Source: Bacillota bacterium (GTDB lineage: Bacteria; Bacillota; Bacilli; Paenibacillales; Paenibacillaceae). Taken from it: a stretch of 64,000 nt of DNA. The notes under the pieces are model-generated. The model had not been told where the DNA came from, ran no database searches, and saw nothing but the letters and a program-made list of their open reading frames with translations. Of the stretch, positions 1 to 8,823 are shown piece after piece. The number at the start of each line of letters is the position of its first letter. Within the stretch, counting starts at the first letter, position 1. The stretch covers positions 158,601-222,600 of the forward strand of contig JAEWAQ010000076.1 in NCBI GenBank assembly GCA_023391635.1, read 5' to 3'. Made by a program: the position numbers and the translations under genes.

Positions 1-207
1 GTTCGGCGTTTGAACGAGATCGCGCTAGGGCGCGGCCAATCGCTGGCGCAGATGGCGCTGGCATGGGTACTGCGCGGCGGTCGCGTGACGAGCGTGCTGA
101 TCGGCGCGAGCCGTGTCGGCCAGTTGGACGACAATGCCGCGATCGTGAACAAGCTGGCGTTCAGCGAGGACGAACTAGCGGCGATTGAGGCGATACTGGC
201 ATCTTAA
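1..207 (+). CDS. Aldo/keto reductase, C-terminal fragment (5' end outside window)
   Basis: The frame is open from base 1 and stops at TAA 205-207, so only the last 68 residues are present. The segment SLAQMALAWVLRGGRVTSVL followed by IGASRVGQLDDN and a closing SEDELAAIEAIL helix is the usual C-terminus of aldo/keto reductases of the YghZ/MgrA (glyceraldehyde-3-phosphate reductase-like) type, where the IGAS stretch contacts the phosphate of NADPH. The nearby sugar esterase and rhamnosidase fit a carbohydrate context. The substrate cannot be judged from the fragment. Confidence 0.8.
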   Translation, partial: VRRLNEIALGRGQSLAQMALAWVLRGGRVTSVLIGASRVGQLDDNAAIVNKLAFSEDELAAIEAILAS

Positions 208-220
208 GCTAGCGTGCTGT

Positions 221-249
221 GGACCCGTGGGTTTAATCCCATCGGGTCC
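221..249. other. Stem-loop after the aldo/keto reductase gene
   Basis: GGACCCG-TGGG pairs with CCCA-T-CGGGTCC around the loop TTTAAT, giving 11 pairs with one bulged T. It lies 13 nt after the stop codon. There is no clear T-run after it, so it may be a weak terminator or an RNA-stabilising hairpin. Confidence 0.45.
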
Positions 250-402
250 AATTGTCTGCAGCTTGCTGCGCTGGACAAACCCGATGTTGGACGGATGCCT
301 CGCAATTTGCTGCGAAGACTCGGGTGCAGGCAGCGCGCGGGCTTTGTTCATCATTCAGCACTTATAAGTTTCACGCCTGTTCATTACTGGATGATCTTCG
401 AT

Positions 403-447
403 AAAAACGACATTCCCTGTTCCAAGAGGACGACGAAGTCGTTTTTT
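403..447 (+). terminator. Intrinsic-terminator-like stem-loop upstream of the esterase gene
   Basis: AAAAACGAC (403-411) can pair with GTCGTTTTT (438-446). A smaller hairpin, ACGAC-GAA-GTCGT (430-442), runs straight into the same T-tract. The two folds are mutually exclusive and both end about 50 nt before the next start codon, so this could be a plain terminator or a simple attenuator. Otherwise the 208-495 gap shows nothing clear. Confidence 0.45.
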
Positions 448-495
448 ACTTGGAACGTGCGATCAAGATTGTTGGGACAAGGAGCCGATGCCTGA

Positions 496-1458
496 ATGAG
501 TCATGCCGTATCCCGAAGAATTGCGGAGTTGGAGCAATATGAGCCGCCGCTGACGGCGCGCCCGGATCTGGAAGCTTATTGGGAACGAACGCTGAACGCA
601 TTCGCGGCTAAACCGCTGAATGCGTCCGTCAGCGAGCCTGTTTCACTGCCGTTTCCCCATATGGAGGCGCGCAGAGTATCCTATGAAGGCTTCGACGATA
701 CGCCGATACAAGGCTGGTATTTGCGCCCACGATTCGTAGAGGCAGGCAGCAAGCTGCCCTGTGTCGTGCATTATCACGGCTATACAGGCAATAAGGGATA
801 TCCGGAGGATTTCAGCCAGTATTTGCTGATGGGAATCGCTGTGTTCACTGTTGACGTACGCGGTCAAGGCGGCGATACCGGGAATCGGCTCCCGCAGGAT
901 TACGGGATGACGAGGGGCTGGATGACGCAAGGCATTCTGGATCGCGACACGTGCTACTATAAAGCGATCACGCTGGATGCGCTGAAGGCGGTGGAGTGGG
1001 CGGCGGCACAGCCGGACGTGGACGCGTCGCGCATCTGCGTCGCCGGCGGCAGCCAGGGCGGAGGCATCGCGCTGATGGCTGCGGCGTTGTCCGAACTGCC
1101 GGCAGCGGTCGTCGGGCATATCCCGAATATGTGCCATATGGATTTCGGTATTCTGAACTCTACCGGCTCGCTGACCGAGGCGGCGGACTTCGTCGCCCGG
1201 TTCCCCGAGCGGCTCGAGCAATTGCTGGAGACGCTCAGCTACTTCGACCTGCTCAATCTGGCGCCCCGCATCCGGATTCCGGCTTTCGTGACCGTCGGGT
1301 TGAAGGACACCATTACAATGCCGGAGACGATCTACGCGGCATATAATCGGATCAAGTCGCCGAAGCAGATTCATCCATATCCGTTTTTCGGTCATCACGT
1401 CGGTGGCGACCAGAATCGCAAGGCGTTCGAATTCATCGCGGAGTCGTTGCGATTGTAA
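496..1458 (+). CDS. Acetyl xylan esterase / cephalosporin-C deacetylase family (CE7) hydrolase
   Basis: The 320-residue product has the length of CE7 esterases, which remove acetyl groups from short xylo-oligosaccharides and cephalosporin C. An alpha/beta-hydrolase core is visible: RGQGGDTGN near 122-130, the nucleophile elbow GGSQGGG with Ser186, and Asp271 in GLKD. The catalytic His is expected at the end of the following strand; here the sequence is FGHHVGG with H300-H301, where the CE7 signature normally reads His-Glu. The PP that usually follows the Asp motif is also changed (TITMPE). It is therefore a divergent member. The start follows AAGGAG (479-484). Neighbouring rhamnosidase and regulators suggest a role in plant-glycan deacetylation. 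Confidence 0.85.
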   Translation: MSHAVSRRIAELEQYEPPLTARPDLEAYWERTLNAFAAKPLNASVSEPVSLPFPHMEARRVSYEGFDDTPIQGWYLRPRFVEAGSKLPCVVHYHGYTGNKGYPEDFSQYLLMGIAVFTVDVRGQGGDTGNRLPQDYGMTRGWMTQGILDRDTCYYKAITLDALKAVEWAAAQPDVDASRICVAGGSQGGGIALMAAALSELPAAVVGHIPNMCHMDFGILNSTGSLTEAADFVARFPERLEQLLETLSYFDLLNLAPRIRIPAFVTVGLKDTITMPETIYAAYNRIKSPKQIHPYPFFGHHVGGDQNRKAFEFIAESLRL

Positions 1459-1490
1459 GCGACAAAGTTGTTCATTCTATTATTATAGGA

Positions 1491-1541
1491 AAGCCTCCTG
1501 CCATTCTGCTGGAAAATTCCGCAGAGATTGTCGGGAGGCTT
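1491..1541 (+). terminator. Hairpin after the CE7 esterase gene
   Basis: AAGCCTCC (1491-1498) pairs exactly with GGAGGCTT (1534-1541). An inner imperfect stem TCTGC...GCAGA closes around GGA-AAA-TTC. A short T-rich stretch follows. It probably terminates the esterase transcript. Confidence 0.6.
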
Positions 1542-1592
1542 GTTTGCTATTGTGTAATGACTCTTATTTTCGCGAGCTGCCGGGGCGAGGTT

Positions 1593-1745
1593 CGAAATAG
1601 TGCCACTCCGCCGCAAATCCCGTGGTTGGTCGAGGCATAGGACGAAATAGCGCCCCCTCCAGCACTAATCCCACGATCGGTCGGAGCAAGGGTTCGCCAA
1701 TATGCCCCTCCGCCAAATTTTCGGAATCGGCGGCGGAGTAAGGCG
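1593..1745. repeat. Degenerate ~51-bp tandem repeat, three copies
   Basis: Copies start at 1593, 1643 and 1695 (spacing 50 and 52). Each begins CGAAATAG or CGCCAATA, continues with a GCCCC-CTCC-like block and an AAATCCC/TAATCCC block, and ends in a GGTCG/TCGG block. The tract fills most of the gap between the convergent esterase and rhamnosidase genes. The unit resembles the array at 16706 (shared core AATAG-TGCCCC-TCGCC). No coding potential is evident. Confidence 0.6.
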
Positions 1746-1802
1746 GATTCGCAGAACCCTGGCGCAATATGTGGGCCCTTCGCGCCGTTTGCCTGTCTTC
1801 CC

Positions 1803-4694
1803 TTAAAGCGGCAGCGGCGAATAAGCGACATACTCAACTTCGCCATCTACGCCGTCCGGCCAGGTGACGCTCACGTCCACATCCGCCGGATGCTCGATGC
1901 GCAGCTTCATGCGGTTGCCCGTGAGCCGCCAGCTGACACCGATCTGGCCGCCCTGCGGCAGCGGGACGGCGCCATTCGCCCACGACAAGCCGCTCGGCTG
2001 CGGGGCAATCTCGACCTTGCGCCAGCCGGCGTCGCGCCGGTTGATGCCAAGCACGCTCGCCCCAAGAAAATAACCGGGCGCCGCCGACCAGGCGTGGCAA
2101 TGGCTGCGGGTGAGCATTTTCGGGTTCGCCCGATTCTCGGAGAAGTTCGGATACATCTCCCAGCAAGTCGTCGCTCCATGTTCGACCATCATGCCGTAAT
2201 GGCGGCGAATATCATCCACAAGCAAGCCCGGCTTACCTGATTTCATAAGCGCTTCATAATAGAAGAAAGACATGAACGGACTGCCGATCTGCACGAATTC
2301 GGACGGAGGAGTCATCAAATAGCTTTCTACCGCCGCCAATCTGTCGCCTTCCGCGACATCGCACAAATAAGCCACGACTTGCGTCTGCATGCTGAAAATG
2401 TCGGAGCGTCTGCCGTCCGCATGGATGCAATCCAGATAGGCACGGCGCCTGTCGTCCCACAGGAATTCGTTGATCGCCGTCACCAGCCGGTCCGCCCACT
2501 CTGCAAACCCGGCTTCAGCCGACTCCAACGCTTCCGCTGCTCCTGCCGCACTCGCCAGCGCCGCCGCTTGCCGGAGCGCTTTGACGAGGAATAGATTCTG
2601 GTGCGTGACGATACCGTCGTTCGGCTGATCGATCGGCGCCCAGTCGAGCAAGTTCCAGCCTTTCATGTTCAGAAGCCCGCTGCCGTCGATATGCGTCAAA
2701 TAATGCGACAACGTGTGCCGGACCGCCGGCCAGATCCGTTTCGCGAACGCCGCGTCGCCCGTGTGTGCGCAGTACTCCTCGCATGCCAGCACCCAGAAAA
2801 ACGTCCAATTCGGAATCACGCTGTCCCACGCGCTGGGCACCTGATCGACATAGAGCGGCGTCATGTCCGCGGAACCGGGCACGAGGTACAGACAGCGCTT
2901 CACGATTTCGGTCGCGCCGAACACATAATAATTGACCAAAGCTTCATTGCGGGCGTCTCCGACCCAGAATACTTGCTCGTAAGACGGACAGTCGACGAAA
3001 GTGTCCTCCATGCACAGTCTCGTCGTATGGCGGCTGATGTCCCAAATTTCATTCAGCAAGGAGTCGGAGCAGCGGAAAGCGCCGGCGTCCGCCACAGGAT
3101 AGTTGCTCTGATGAACATAGACCTCGTGCAGCTTGACCGGACCATCGTTGCCCCGGATCGTGACGATCAAGTAGCGCATGCCGCGGCGGACCGGCGACAG
3201 ATAGCGCTGCCTCCCCGCCCGGCAAATATAGCGGAACGTATTGTCCAAGCCGTACGTGTGCTGCGTGTAGTCTTCCTGCCAATATTCGACGCCGTATACG
3301 TCGACGATCGTGCCGGCCGGCGCGTCAATCTCGAAGCCGATAAATCCGGACTGTTCTTTGCCCAGATCGATGACCAGCTCGCAATCGCCGTCCGCGAACC
3401 GCGGCAGCACCGCCGCCTCCGGTACGGGTAATACGGCGCGGGCAAGATCCCCGGGAACCGACAATCGTTCTGCCTTCGTGCGCCATACGTTCAAGCCGAA
3501 GACATCGTCCCCGCAGTACATTTCCGCCTCCAGCGGTCTTGCCCAGGTCCGGTAAGCATCCAAAGCTTCTGCCGACCCGGCGCTCTTCAACGCCACATAA
3601 TCAACATGATCCCTGAGCAGCGTCCGCGTCGCTTGATAGTCGATCCGCTGCAGATGATCGAATGGACCATATACCGCGAACGGCGGTAAGCCACCTTGAT
3701 CTTTCCCGAGCGGCGAATGCAGCGTGAACGGCACGTCCGCATCGATGCCGTAATGGTAGCTCCCCCCATGATCCGATGAAGTGACGTCAAGCATGAGTAG
3801 GTGATCTCCCGCGGCAAGCGGCAGCTTGGCGTATTGCTCCGGCTGCTCCCCGTACCATTCCGTGACTGCCGCCCCGTCCACATAGAGGCCCGCTCGCGCG
3901 CCGCGCGGGAATCCCGCGATGATAACGCCATCGCGTTCCAGTCGGATGACGGTCGCCAGAAATCCGCAATATTCGATCCCGTTGGCGTGATTCGCGCTGT
4001 CCGGCACCATCTGGTTGCGCAGATCAATCGCGGCCATGAACGCGGGCGCCCGTACGCGCTGCACCGATCGTACGGCTGCCGGATACAGCTTCTCTTCCGT
4101 CAGGAAGGGGATATCGCGCGGCACGAGCCTCGTCCATGGCGCCATGCCGGCGGTTCCGATCGCCGAAGCCGATTCCCACGCCGAGTCGTCGTATGCTTCA
4201 ACGGTCCAATCGCCGTCCGCCGCCCTTGCGTCGATTATTTCAGCGAAGCCTTGCTGGCAAGCCATGCGCGGAGAATGGCGATGATGACCGGCAAGCCGCC
4301 GCGTTTTCCAGCTCGAATCTGTCGCCGCGAGCACGGACGGGCCCGCCGTCAATTCCGCGATCAGCCCGCCGCGCCCCCGAATGTAGTAGAAATTCGCCAC
4401 GCCGAAGTGCAAGACCAGTACAGCGATTGTATTTCGTGCGCCAGTGCGCAGAAGATGTCCGATCTCATACGTGTCGTAACGCTGCTCTGCCGGCCAGGAT
4501 CGGACCGGACCCCGACCGACCAAGCAACCGTTCACGTACAGCACGTATCGCGAATCCGCGCACAGATGCAGCTGCGCGTCTTCTCCCATTTCGCCCGTAC
4601 AATCGAACGTGCGGCGGAAGCAGCGCCATTCGTTGCGCGGGCTAGGCTCGTTGCCTCCCCAAATCCAGGATGCTGTCCATTGTCTTCCATTCAT
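1803..4694 (-). CDS. Alpha-L-rhamnosidase, GH78 (RhaB-like)
   Basis: The 963-residue product hydrolyses terminal alpha-L-rhamnose from glycosides or polysaccharides. The order matches GH78: N-terminal beta-sandwich modules, an (alpha/alpha)6 catalytic barrel and a C-terminal beta domain. In DCPSYEQVFWVGDARNE the acidic residues are D568, E573 and D580, and a second motif CWEMYPNFSENR supplies E846. This spacing nearly matches D567/E572/D579/E841 that I recall for BsRhaB of Bacillus sp. GL1. SHCHAWSAAPGYFL is the usual late barrel motif. No signal peptide is seen, suggesting cytoplasmic action. I chose the ATG at 4694 because AAAGGCGG lies 8 nt upstream; longer in-frame starts would run into the divergent araC gene, which probably controls it. 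Confidence 0.9.
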   Translation of the reverse strand: MNGRQWTASWIWGGNEPSPRNEWRCFRRTFDCTGEMGEDAQLHLCADSRYVLYVNGCLVGRGPVRSWPAEQRYDTYEIGHLLRTGARNTIAVLVLHFGVANFYYIRGRGGLIAELTAGPSVLAATDSSWKTRRLAGHHRHSPRMACQQGFAEIIDARAADGDWTVEAYDDSAWESASAIGTAGMAPWTRLVPRDIPFLTEEKLYPAAVRSVQRVRAPAFMAAIDLRNQMVPDSANHANGIEYCGFLATVIRLERDGVIIAGFPRGARAGLYVDGAAVTEWYGEQPEQYAKLPLAAGDHLLMLDVTSSDHGGSYHYGIDADVPFTLHSPLGKDQGGLPPFAVYGPFDHLQRIDYQATRTLLRDHVDYVALKSAGSAEALDAYRTWARPLEAEMYCGDDVFGLNVWRTKAERLSVPGDLARAVLPVPEAAVLPRFADGDCELVIDLGKEQSGFIGFEIDAPAGTIVDVYGVEYWQEDYTQHTYGLDNTFRYICRAGRQRYLSPVRRGMRYLIVTIRGNDGPVKLHEVYVHQSNYPVADAGAFRCSDSLLNEIWDISRHTTRLCMEDTFVDCPSYEQVFWVGDARNEALVNYYVFGATEIVKRCLYLVPGSADMTPLYVDQVPSAWDSVIPNWTFFWVLACEEYCAHTGDAAFAKRIWPAVRHTLSHYLTHIDGSGLLNMKGWNLLDWAPIDQPNDGIVTHQNLFLVKALRQAAALASAAGAAEALESAEAGFAEWADRLVTAINEFLWDDRRRAYLDCIHADGRRSDIFSMQTQVVAYLCDVAEGDRLAAVESYLMTPPSEFVQIGSPFMSFFYYEALMKSGKPGLLVDDIRRHYGMMVEHGATTCWEMYPNFSENRANPKMLTRSHCHAWSAAPGYFLGASVLGINRRDAGWRKVEIAPQPSGLSWANGAVPLPQGGQIGVSWRLTGNRMKLRIEHPADVDVSVTWPDGVDGEVEYVAYSPLPL

Positions 4695-4842
4695 GATCAT
4701 AACCGCCTTTGCAACCATATTAGGTTTCAATCCCATTGTAGCGGTCCAAATAGCGCATAAAAGGGTTGATTGTGCCAATAAAGGGGGGTAAGCTGACATT
4801 GACAAATTCGAAGATAGAAATGAAACATCAAGGAGGCGTCCC

Positions 4843-5769
4843 ATGGTTCGAAAATCAGTCGAGATTACGCCCGTGCATATTTTTTTCGACGACGAAACGC
4901 CTTATTTCGTCAATCGTGTCGAGGAGTCGTACGAGCTCCATTTTCATGAACACGAATTTACGGAAATATGCTATGTCGGAGAGGGCAGCGGCTTCCACTA
5001 TATCGAGGAGGTGACGTTGCCCGTAAGCCGGGGCGATCTGTTCGTGCTTCCGGTCGGCACCTCGCACGTCTTCCGCCCGCGCAGCGCGCAAGGCCGCGAC
5101 CCGCTGGTCGTCTATAACTTCATCTACGTGGCTGAACGGGCGGCTCGGGCATTGGAACGGTTTCCCGACCTATGCCTGTCGCCGGACACGCTGCAGCTGC
5201 TGAACCTTGCGCCCGGCCTTCCGGCATGGCGGCATATGCGGGATTCCGCCGGAGCCTGCCATTCGTTCTTCGCGAATGCGTACCAGGAATTCCGGCAGCG
5301 TCAGATCGGATACATGCCGCGATTGCATGCGCTGTTCATTATGCTGCTGACGGAAATCGATCGCCAATTCCTACCGTCGAAGCGCGAGGCTGTGCACGCG
5401 CAGGGGCTCACGCCCGCAATTTTATCCATGAGGGAAGCGATTGCGCTCATCCATCGCGCTTATGCTGCCGATGTCACGGCAGGTCAAGCCGCGAAGGCGG
5501 CACAGATGAGCGAGCGTCATTTTCACCGCCTGTTCGCGAAGGCGACGGGCATGACCTTCAACCGCTATGTGCAGAATTTGCGAATCGAGCGCGGCAGCGA
5601 ACTGCTGCGAACGACCCGCATGACCGTATCGGAAATCGCCGAAGCCGTCGGATACCAGGACAAAGGTTACTTTCAGAAGCTGTTCCGCAGGAAGACCGGG
5701 CAATCTCCCCGCGCTTACCGGGGCTTGCAGGAAATAAAGGAAATGGATGGCGGTTGGTCGAAAGAATAA
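4843..5769 (+). CDS. AraC-family transcriptional regulator, divergent from the rhamnosidase gene
   Basis: The 308-residue product has an N-terminal cupin-like sensor domain (FHEHEFTEICYVGEGSG near 34-50 and GDLFVLPVGTSHVF near 65-78) and a C-terminal AraC DNA-binding domain of two helix-turn-helix units (about 200-300; ERHFHRLFAKATGMTF, then VSEIAEAVGYQDKGYFQKLF). This is the RhaS/MelR-type design that senses a sugar. The start follows AGGAGG (4831-4836). The 148-bp divergent spacer to the rhamnosidase start is the likely operator region, though no convincing operator was found. A large LuxR-type gene follows 53 bp downstream and may be co-transcribed. Confidence 0.9.
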   Translation: MVRKSVEITPVHIFFDDETPYFVNRVEESYELHFHEHEFTEICYVGEGSGFHYIEEVTLPVSRGDLFVLPVGTSHVFRPRSAQGRDPLVVYNFIYVAERAARALERFPDLCLSPDTLQLLNLAPGLPAWRHMRDSAGACHSFFANAYQEFRQRQIGYMPRLHALFIMLLTEIDRQFLPSKREAVHAQGLTPAILSMREAIALIHRAYAADVTAGQAAKAAQMSERHFHRLFAKATGMTFNRYVQNLRIERGSELLRTTRMTVSEIAEAVGYQDKGYFQKLFRRKTGQSPRAYRGLQEIKEMDGGWSKE

Positions 5770-5822
5770 ACCGGGATCGCAAAAAAAATCGAACGCGCTT
5801 TGCTGCGAGGTGACCCGATGCG

Positions 5823-7886
5823 ATGTTGAACGAGAATCGGACGCATATTACCGCTGACGAGATAGACAGATGGGAAAGACACTATTTGGTAGGGCGAGAC
5901 AAGGAAATCGCCTTGTTCCGCGAGTGGATGATCGGCTCTCCGCCGAAGGAACGAATATTGAATGTATTCGGAACCGGCGGTGTCGGCAAGAGTTATTTGC
6001 TGGAGGAATTCCGCCGCAACTGTGAACAGGAGCGCATTCGTTTTCTGCTCTTGGACTGCTCAGTAAGCGGCCGAACGCCCGTCGATTTCTGCCTGCATCT
6101 GGTGCGGCTGCTGCATGCGTACGGCCCCTATGCGGAAGAGTCGTGCCGGGATCTTCGCGTTCTTCAGTCCCAGTGCCTGCAGCGACTGGAGCAAGCGGGA
6201 GCGAACGGGAGAATCGTACTCGCGTTGGATACGTTCGAGGAGATCGGAGAGACGGAGCGCTGGCTGCAAGACGAATTCCTGCCGCGCGTCGGTACGAACG
6301 TGCTGACGATCATCGCGGGCAGATTCCCGCTGCGGGACCATTGGATGTCGTCGCCTGCCTGGCGCAGGCTCATCCTGCGGATACCGTTGGCAGAGCTGGA
6401 CTATGAAGCCGTCAGGATGTACATGGCACGCTTCGGCCTGGAGCAGGAAGCAGCCGTTGGCGCAATCTGGCTCAGAACCCAAGGCCATCCTTTGACCTTA
6501 TCTCTGTATGCATCGACAGCGCTGACCCGGCACATGCGGGGAACCGCGAATACGCCGGAAGGCGAAATTTTTCCCTACGTGGTGAAAGCGTGGCTGAAGG
6601 AAGTGCCCGACCCGGCAGGCCGGGAATTGGTCGAAGCGGCAGCCGTCCTGCGGCATTTTAACCAGGAGCTGCTGAGTTACATTCTGGAGAGGCCGGTGAC
6701 CGCCGAACAATTCCTGAAGCTGACGGAATACTCCTTCGTGCGTCGGGCAGACCGCGGATGGATGCTGCACGATATGCTCCGGGATGCCATCGGGCACGAG
6801 CTCAGGCACCGCGCGCCGGATTATTACGACAAGTTATGGAAACGTTGCATTCTGCATTATTACCATCGCATGAAACAGCCTGAACGGAGGTTGATGACGG
6901 ACGGAGAGCGCGCGAACGGGGAAAGCGCGGATTGGGTGTATTATATCGGGGACCGCTTCATCCGGACGCTGTTCTACCAGAGCAGCGCTACATACCGGCT
7001 GGAGCCGCTGCATCGCTCGAATTGGGCCGAGGCGCAGCGGTATATCGACGATCGCCGCCGCTTCGCCCGGGACGTGAGGATCGAGGAGGCGGACCCGGAT
7101 TCGAGCGAACGCTACGAATATCTCATCGCAAAAGACAAAGGACTGATCAGCTACATGCACGCAAGCCTGCAGGAGTTGTACGACTTGGACTCAGGTGCGG
7201 TCAAGCTGATCCGCGATGCCAGGGACGCCGTGTGCGGATTGGCATGCATCATTCCGATCCATGAAGGGACGCTCGGATATTTACGTTCGAAGCCGCCGTC
7301 ATCCGCCTATTTCGCGAGTCTGTCCGAATCCAGGTTGAAGGAACTGAAGGCTCCGGGCATCGATCCTGCCGGCTATTTTATCGCTTTTATCGATGTGCAG
7401 GATTATGCGGATATTTCGATGCGACAGGCGGCCGGACTCGTCTTTTTCTCTTATATGCTGGCGGCCAGGCTGGTCGTGACGACTTCGCCGGACATCCCTT
7501 TTTTCCACGCGATCTTTCACAGCCTCGGTTTCGAGAAATCGAAGCATGCCGTTCATTACGACTACGGGGATCGGATGCCGACGCCGTATTTCGTGCTCGA
7601 TACGAGAGGAAACAAACGGTTCGATTACCTGGACCGGATGGTCGCGTCTTTCGGTTTGTCACAGGATAAGGAAGACCCGGAGGAACAGCTATATCCGTCG
7701 TTGTCCAAGCGGGAGAAGAGCGTCGTAGAACTGTTGGTGGCGGGCGCGACCAATTCGGAAATCGCCGAGAAGCTGTACCTGAGCGAAGCGACGATCAAGA
7801 AGCACGTATCGAATATCTTCCGGAAACTGCGCGTCAAGAACAGGGTGCAATTGATGAACCGATCCAAGCGGCAAGGCCGATCCTGA
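5823..7886 (+). CDS. STAND-type ATPase with GNAT-like segment and C-terminal LuxR HTH
   Basis: The 687-residue protein begins with a P-loop NTPase (Walker A GTGGVGKS at 50-57; hydrophobic strand LLLDCS and LALDTFEE as Walker B candidates). A winged-helix/helical middle follows, with MLHDMLRDAIGHELR near 317-331. Residues about 465-610 look like a GNAT fold (VCGLACIIPIHEGTLGYL, later FHSLGFEKSKHAVHYDYG). The last 65 residues are a LuxR/NarL helix-turn-helix (LSKREKSVVELLVAGATNSE, then ATIKKHVSNIF). MalT-like STAND regulators use ATP and an inducer to assemble on promoters; the GNAT-like insert is not part of MalT. The start follows GAGGTG. The role is probably regulation of the sugar genes beside it; the inducer is unknown. 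Confidence 0.75.
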   Translation: MLNENRTHITADEIDRWERHYLVGRDKEIALFREWMIGSPPKERILNVFGTGGVGKSYLLEEFRRNCEQERIRFLLLDCSVSGRTPVDFCLHLVRLLHAYGPYAEESCRDLRVLQSQCLQRLEQAGANGRIVLALDTFEEIGETERWLQDEFLPRVGTNVLTIIAGRFPLRDHWMSSPAWRRLILRIPLAELDYEAVRMYMARFGLEQEAAVGAIWLRTQGHPLTLSLYASTALTRHMRGTANTPEGEIFPYVVKAWLKEVPDPAGRELVEAAAVLRHFNQELLSYILERPVTAEQFLKLTEYSFVRRADRGWMLHDMLRDAIGHELRHRAPDYYDKLWKRCILHYYHRMKQPERRLMTDGERANGESADWVYYIGDRFIRTLFYQSSATYRLEPLHRSNWAEAQRYIDDRRRFARDVRIEEADPDSSERYEYLIAKDKGLISYMHASLQELYDLDSGAVKLIRDARDAVCGLACIIPIHEGTLGYLRSKPPSSAYFASLSESRLKELKAPGIDPAGYFIAFIDVQDYADISMRQAAGLVFFSYMLAARLVVTTSPDIPFFHAIFHSLGFEKSKHAVHYDYGDRMPTPYFVLDTRGNKRFDYLDRMVASFGLSQDKEDPEEQLYPSLSKREKSVVELLVAGATNSEIAEKLYLSEATIKKHVSNIFRKLRVKNRVQLMNRSKRQGRS

Positions 7887-8043
7887 ACGCCTCACGTAGC
7901 AAAGGGTTGCCCGTGGATGGATACGCCGATGCTACCGAATTGCCACTTTCGGATAATACCCGCCGCTCCCGCCTGATGGTATCTTGTTAGTACATGCGCG
8001 CATTGGAGGGCATGTCGGAAAATACGGCGGAAGGGTGAGGAAG

Positions 8044-8823
8044 TTGAAAAAGAAGCTGAAGTGGTGGAAGAAAAAATCGGTCATGATCGGGCTATTCGTC
8101 GTCGCGCTGCTATCGAGTTCGTTCGGTTCGGCTTATGCGGCGGCCAATCTGGAGCCGATCAAGGCGTTCTTCAACAAAGGCTTGTCGTTTGAACTGTACG
8201 GGGAGCTGTGGCAGCCCAAAGACGCGGCGGGCAAGCCGATGCCTGCGATTCACTATAACGGCAGCAACTATTTGCCGATCCGCGCGGTGGCCGAAGCGCT
8301 CAAAGTTCCGATCGATTACGATCCCGCCAGCCAGAAAATCTATATCGGCGGCAAGCCCGGAGAGAAGACGCCGATCTTCGCCATGCCGATGGAAATCGAC
8401 AACATCTACGTCATCCCGACGAAGGATCCGGCGGAGACGCTAGTGAAGGATAAGCAGTTCAAGCAAGTATTGAAGGTCGACCAATACGGCGACATCGTCT
8501 TCACGCTGGATCGCAAGTTCAAGCGGCTCGTGCTGGATGCCGCCGTTATCGATCCAGGAGAGCATGAGGTTGAATTCTCGATCTACAACGCGGGGGAAGC
8601 TGCCGGCAATATGGCCGATACCGTGCTGGAAATGCATAAAGTAGCGCCCGAAGATCCGGTGACGACGATGATGTTCGACGTGGAAGGCTTGGATAAAGTC
8701 AGGCTGCACGTGCAAAGCCATAATTTGAATCCGTTTATCTATGCGAGAATCGTGGACACATCCTTCTTCGATAACGGCGACCCGGCGGGTCAAGGCGACG
8801 CGGGAAGCGGCACGAGCCGTTGA
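8044..8823 (+). CDS. Exported protein with copper-amine-oxidase N-terminal-like stalk domain
   Basis: From the TTG at 8044 the product is 259 residues. A Lys-rich start, a hydrophobic segment VMIGLFVVALLSSSFGSAYA and an Ala cleavage region make a signal peptide or membrane anchor. Residues about 60-105 (YNGSNYLPIRAVAEALKVPI, then YIGGK) match the stalk domain often called Cu_amine_oxidN1, common in Paenibacillus surface proteins. The remainder is beta-rich and not recognised. The start is supported by GGTGAGG just upstream but is not certain; another in-frame TTG lies at 7984. The stop overlaps the next gene's start (TTGA), so the two are translationally coupled. Confidence 0.65.
   Translation: MKKKLKWWKKKSVMIGLFVVALLSSSFGSAYAAANLEPIKAFFNKGLSFELYGELWQPKDAAGKPMPAIHYNGSNYLPIRAVAEALKVPIDYDPASQKIYIGGKPGEKTPIFAMPMEIDNIYVIPTKDPAETLVKDKQFKQVLKVDQYGDIVFTLDRKFKRLVLDAAVIDPGEHEVEFSIYNAGEAAGNMADTVLEMHKVAPEDPVTTMMFDVEGLDKVRLHVQSHNLNPFIYARIVDTSFFDNGDPAGQGDAGSGTSR

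Noticed and set aside
4695..4844. N-terminal extension of the rhamnosidase to 4844
   Set aside because: It would cover the divergent promoter region and the araC start; AAAGGCGG points to the ATG at 4694, which gives the family length.
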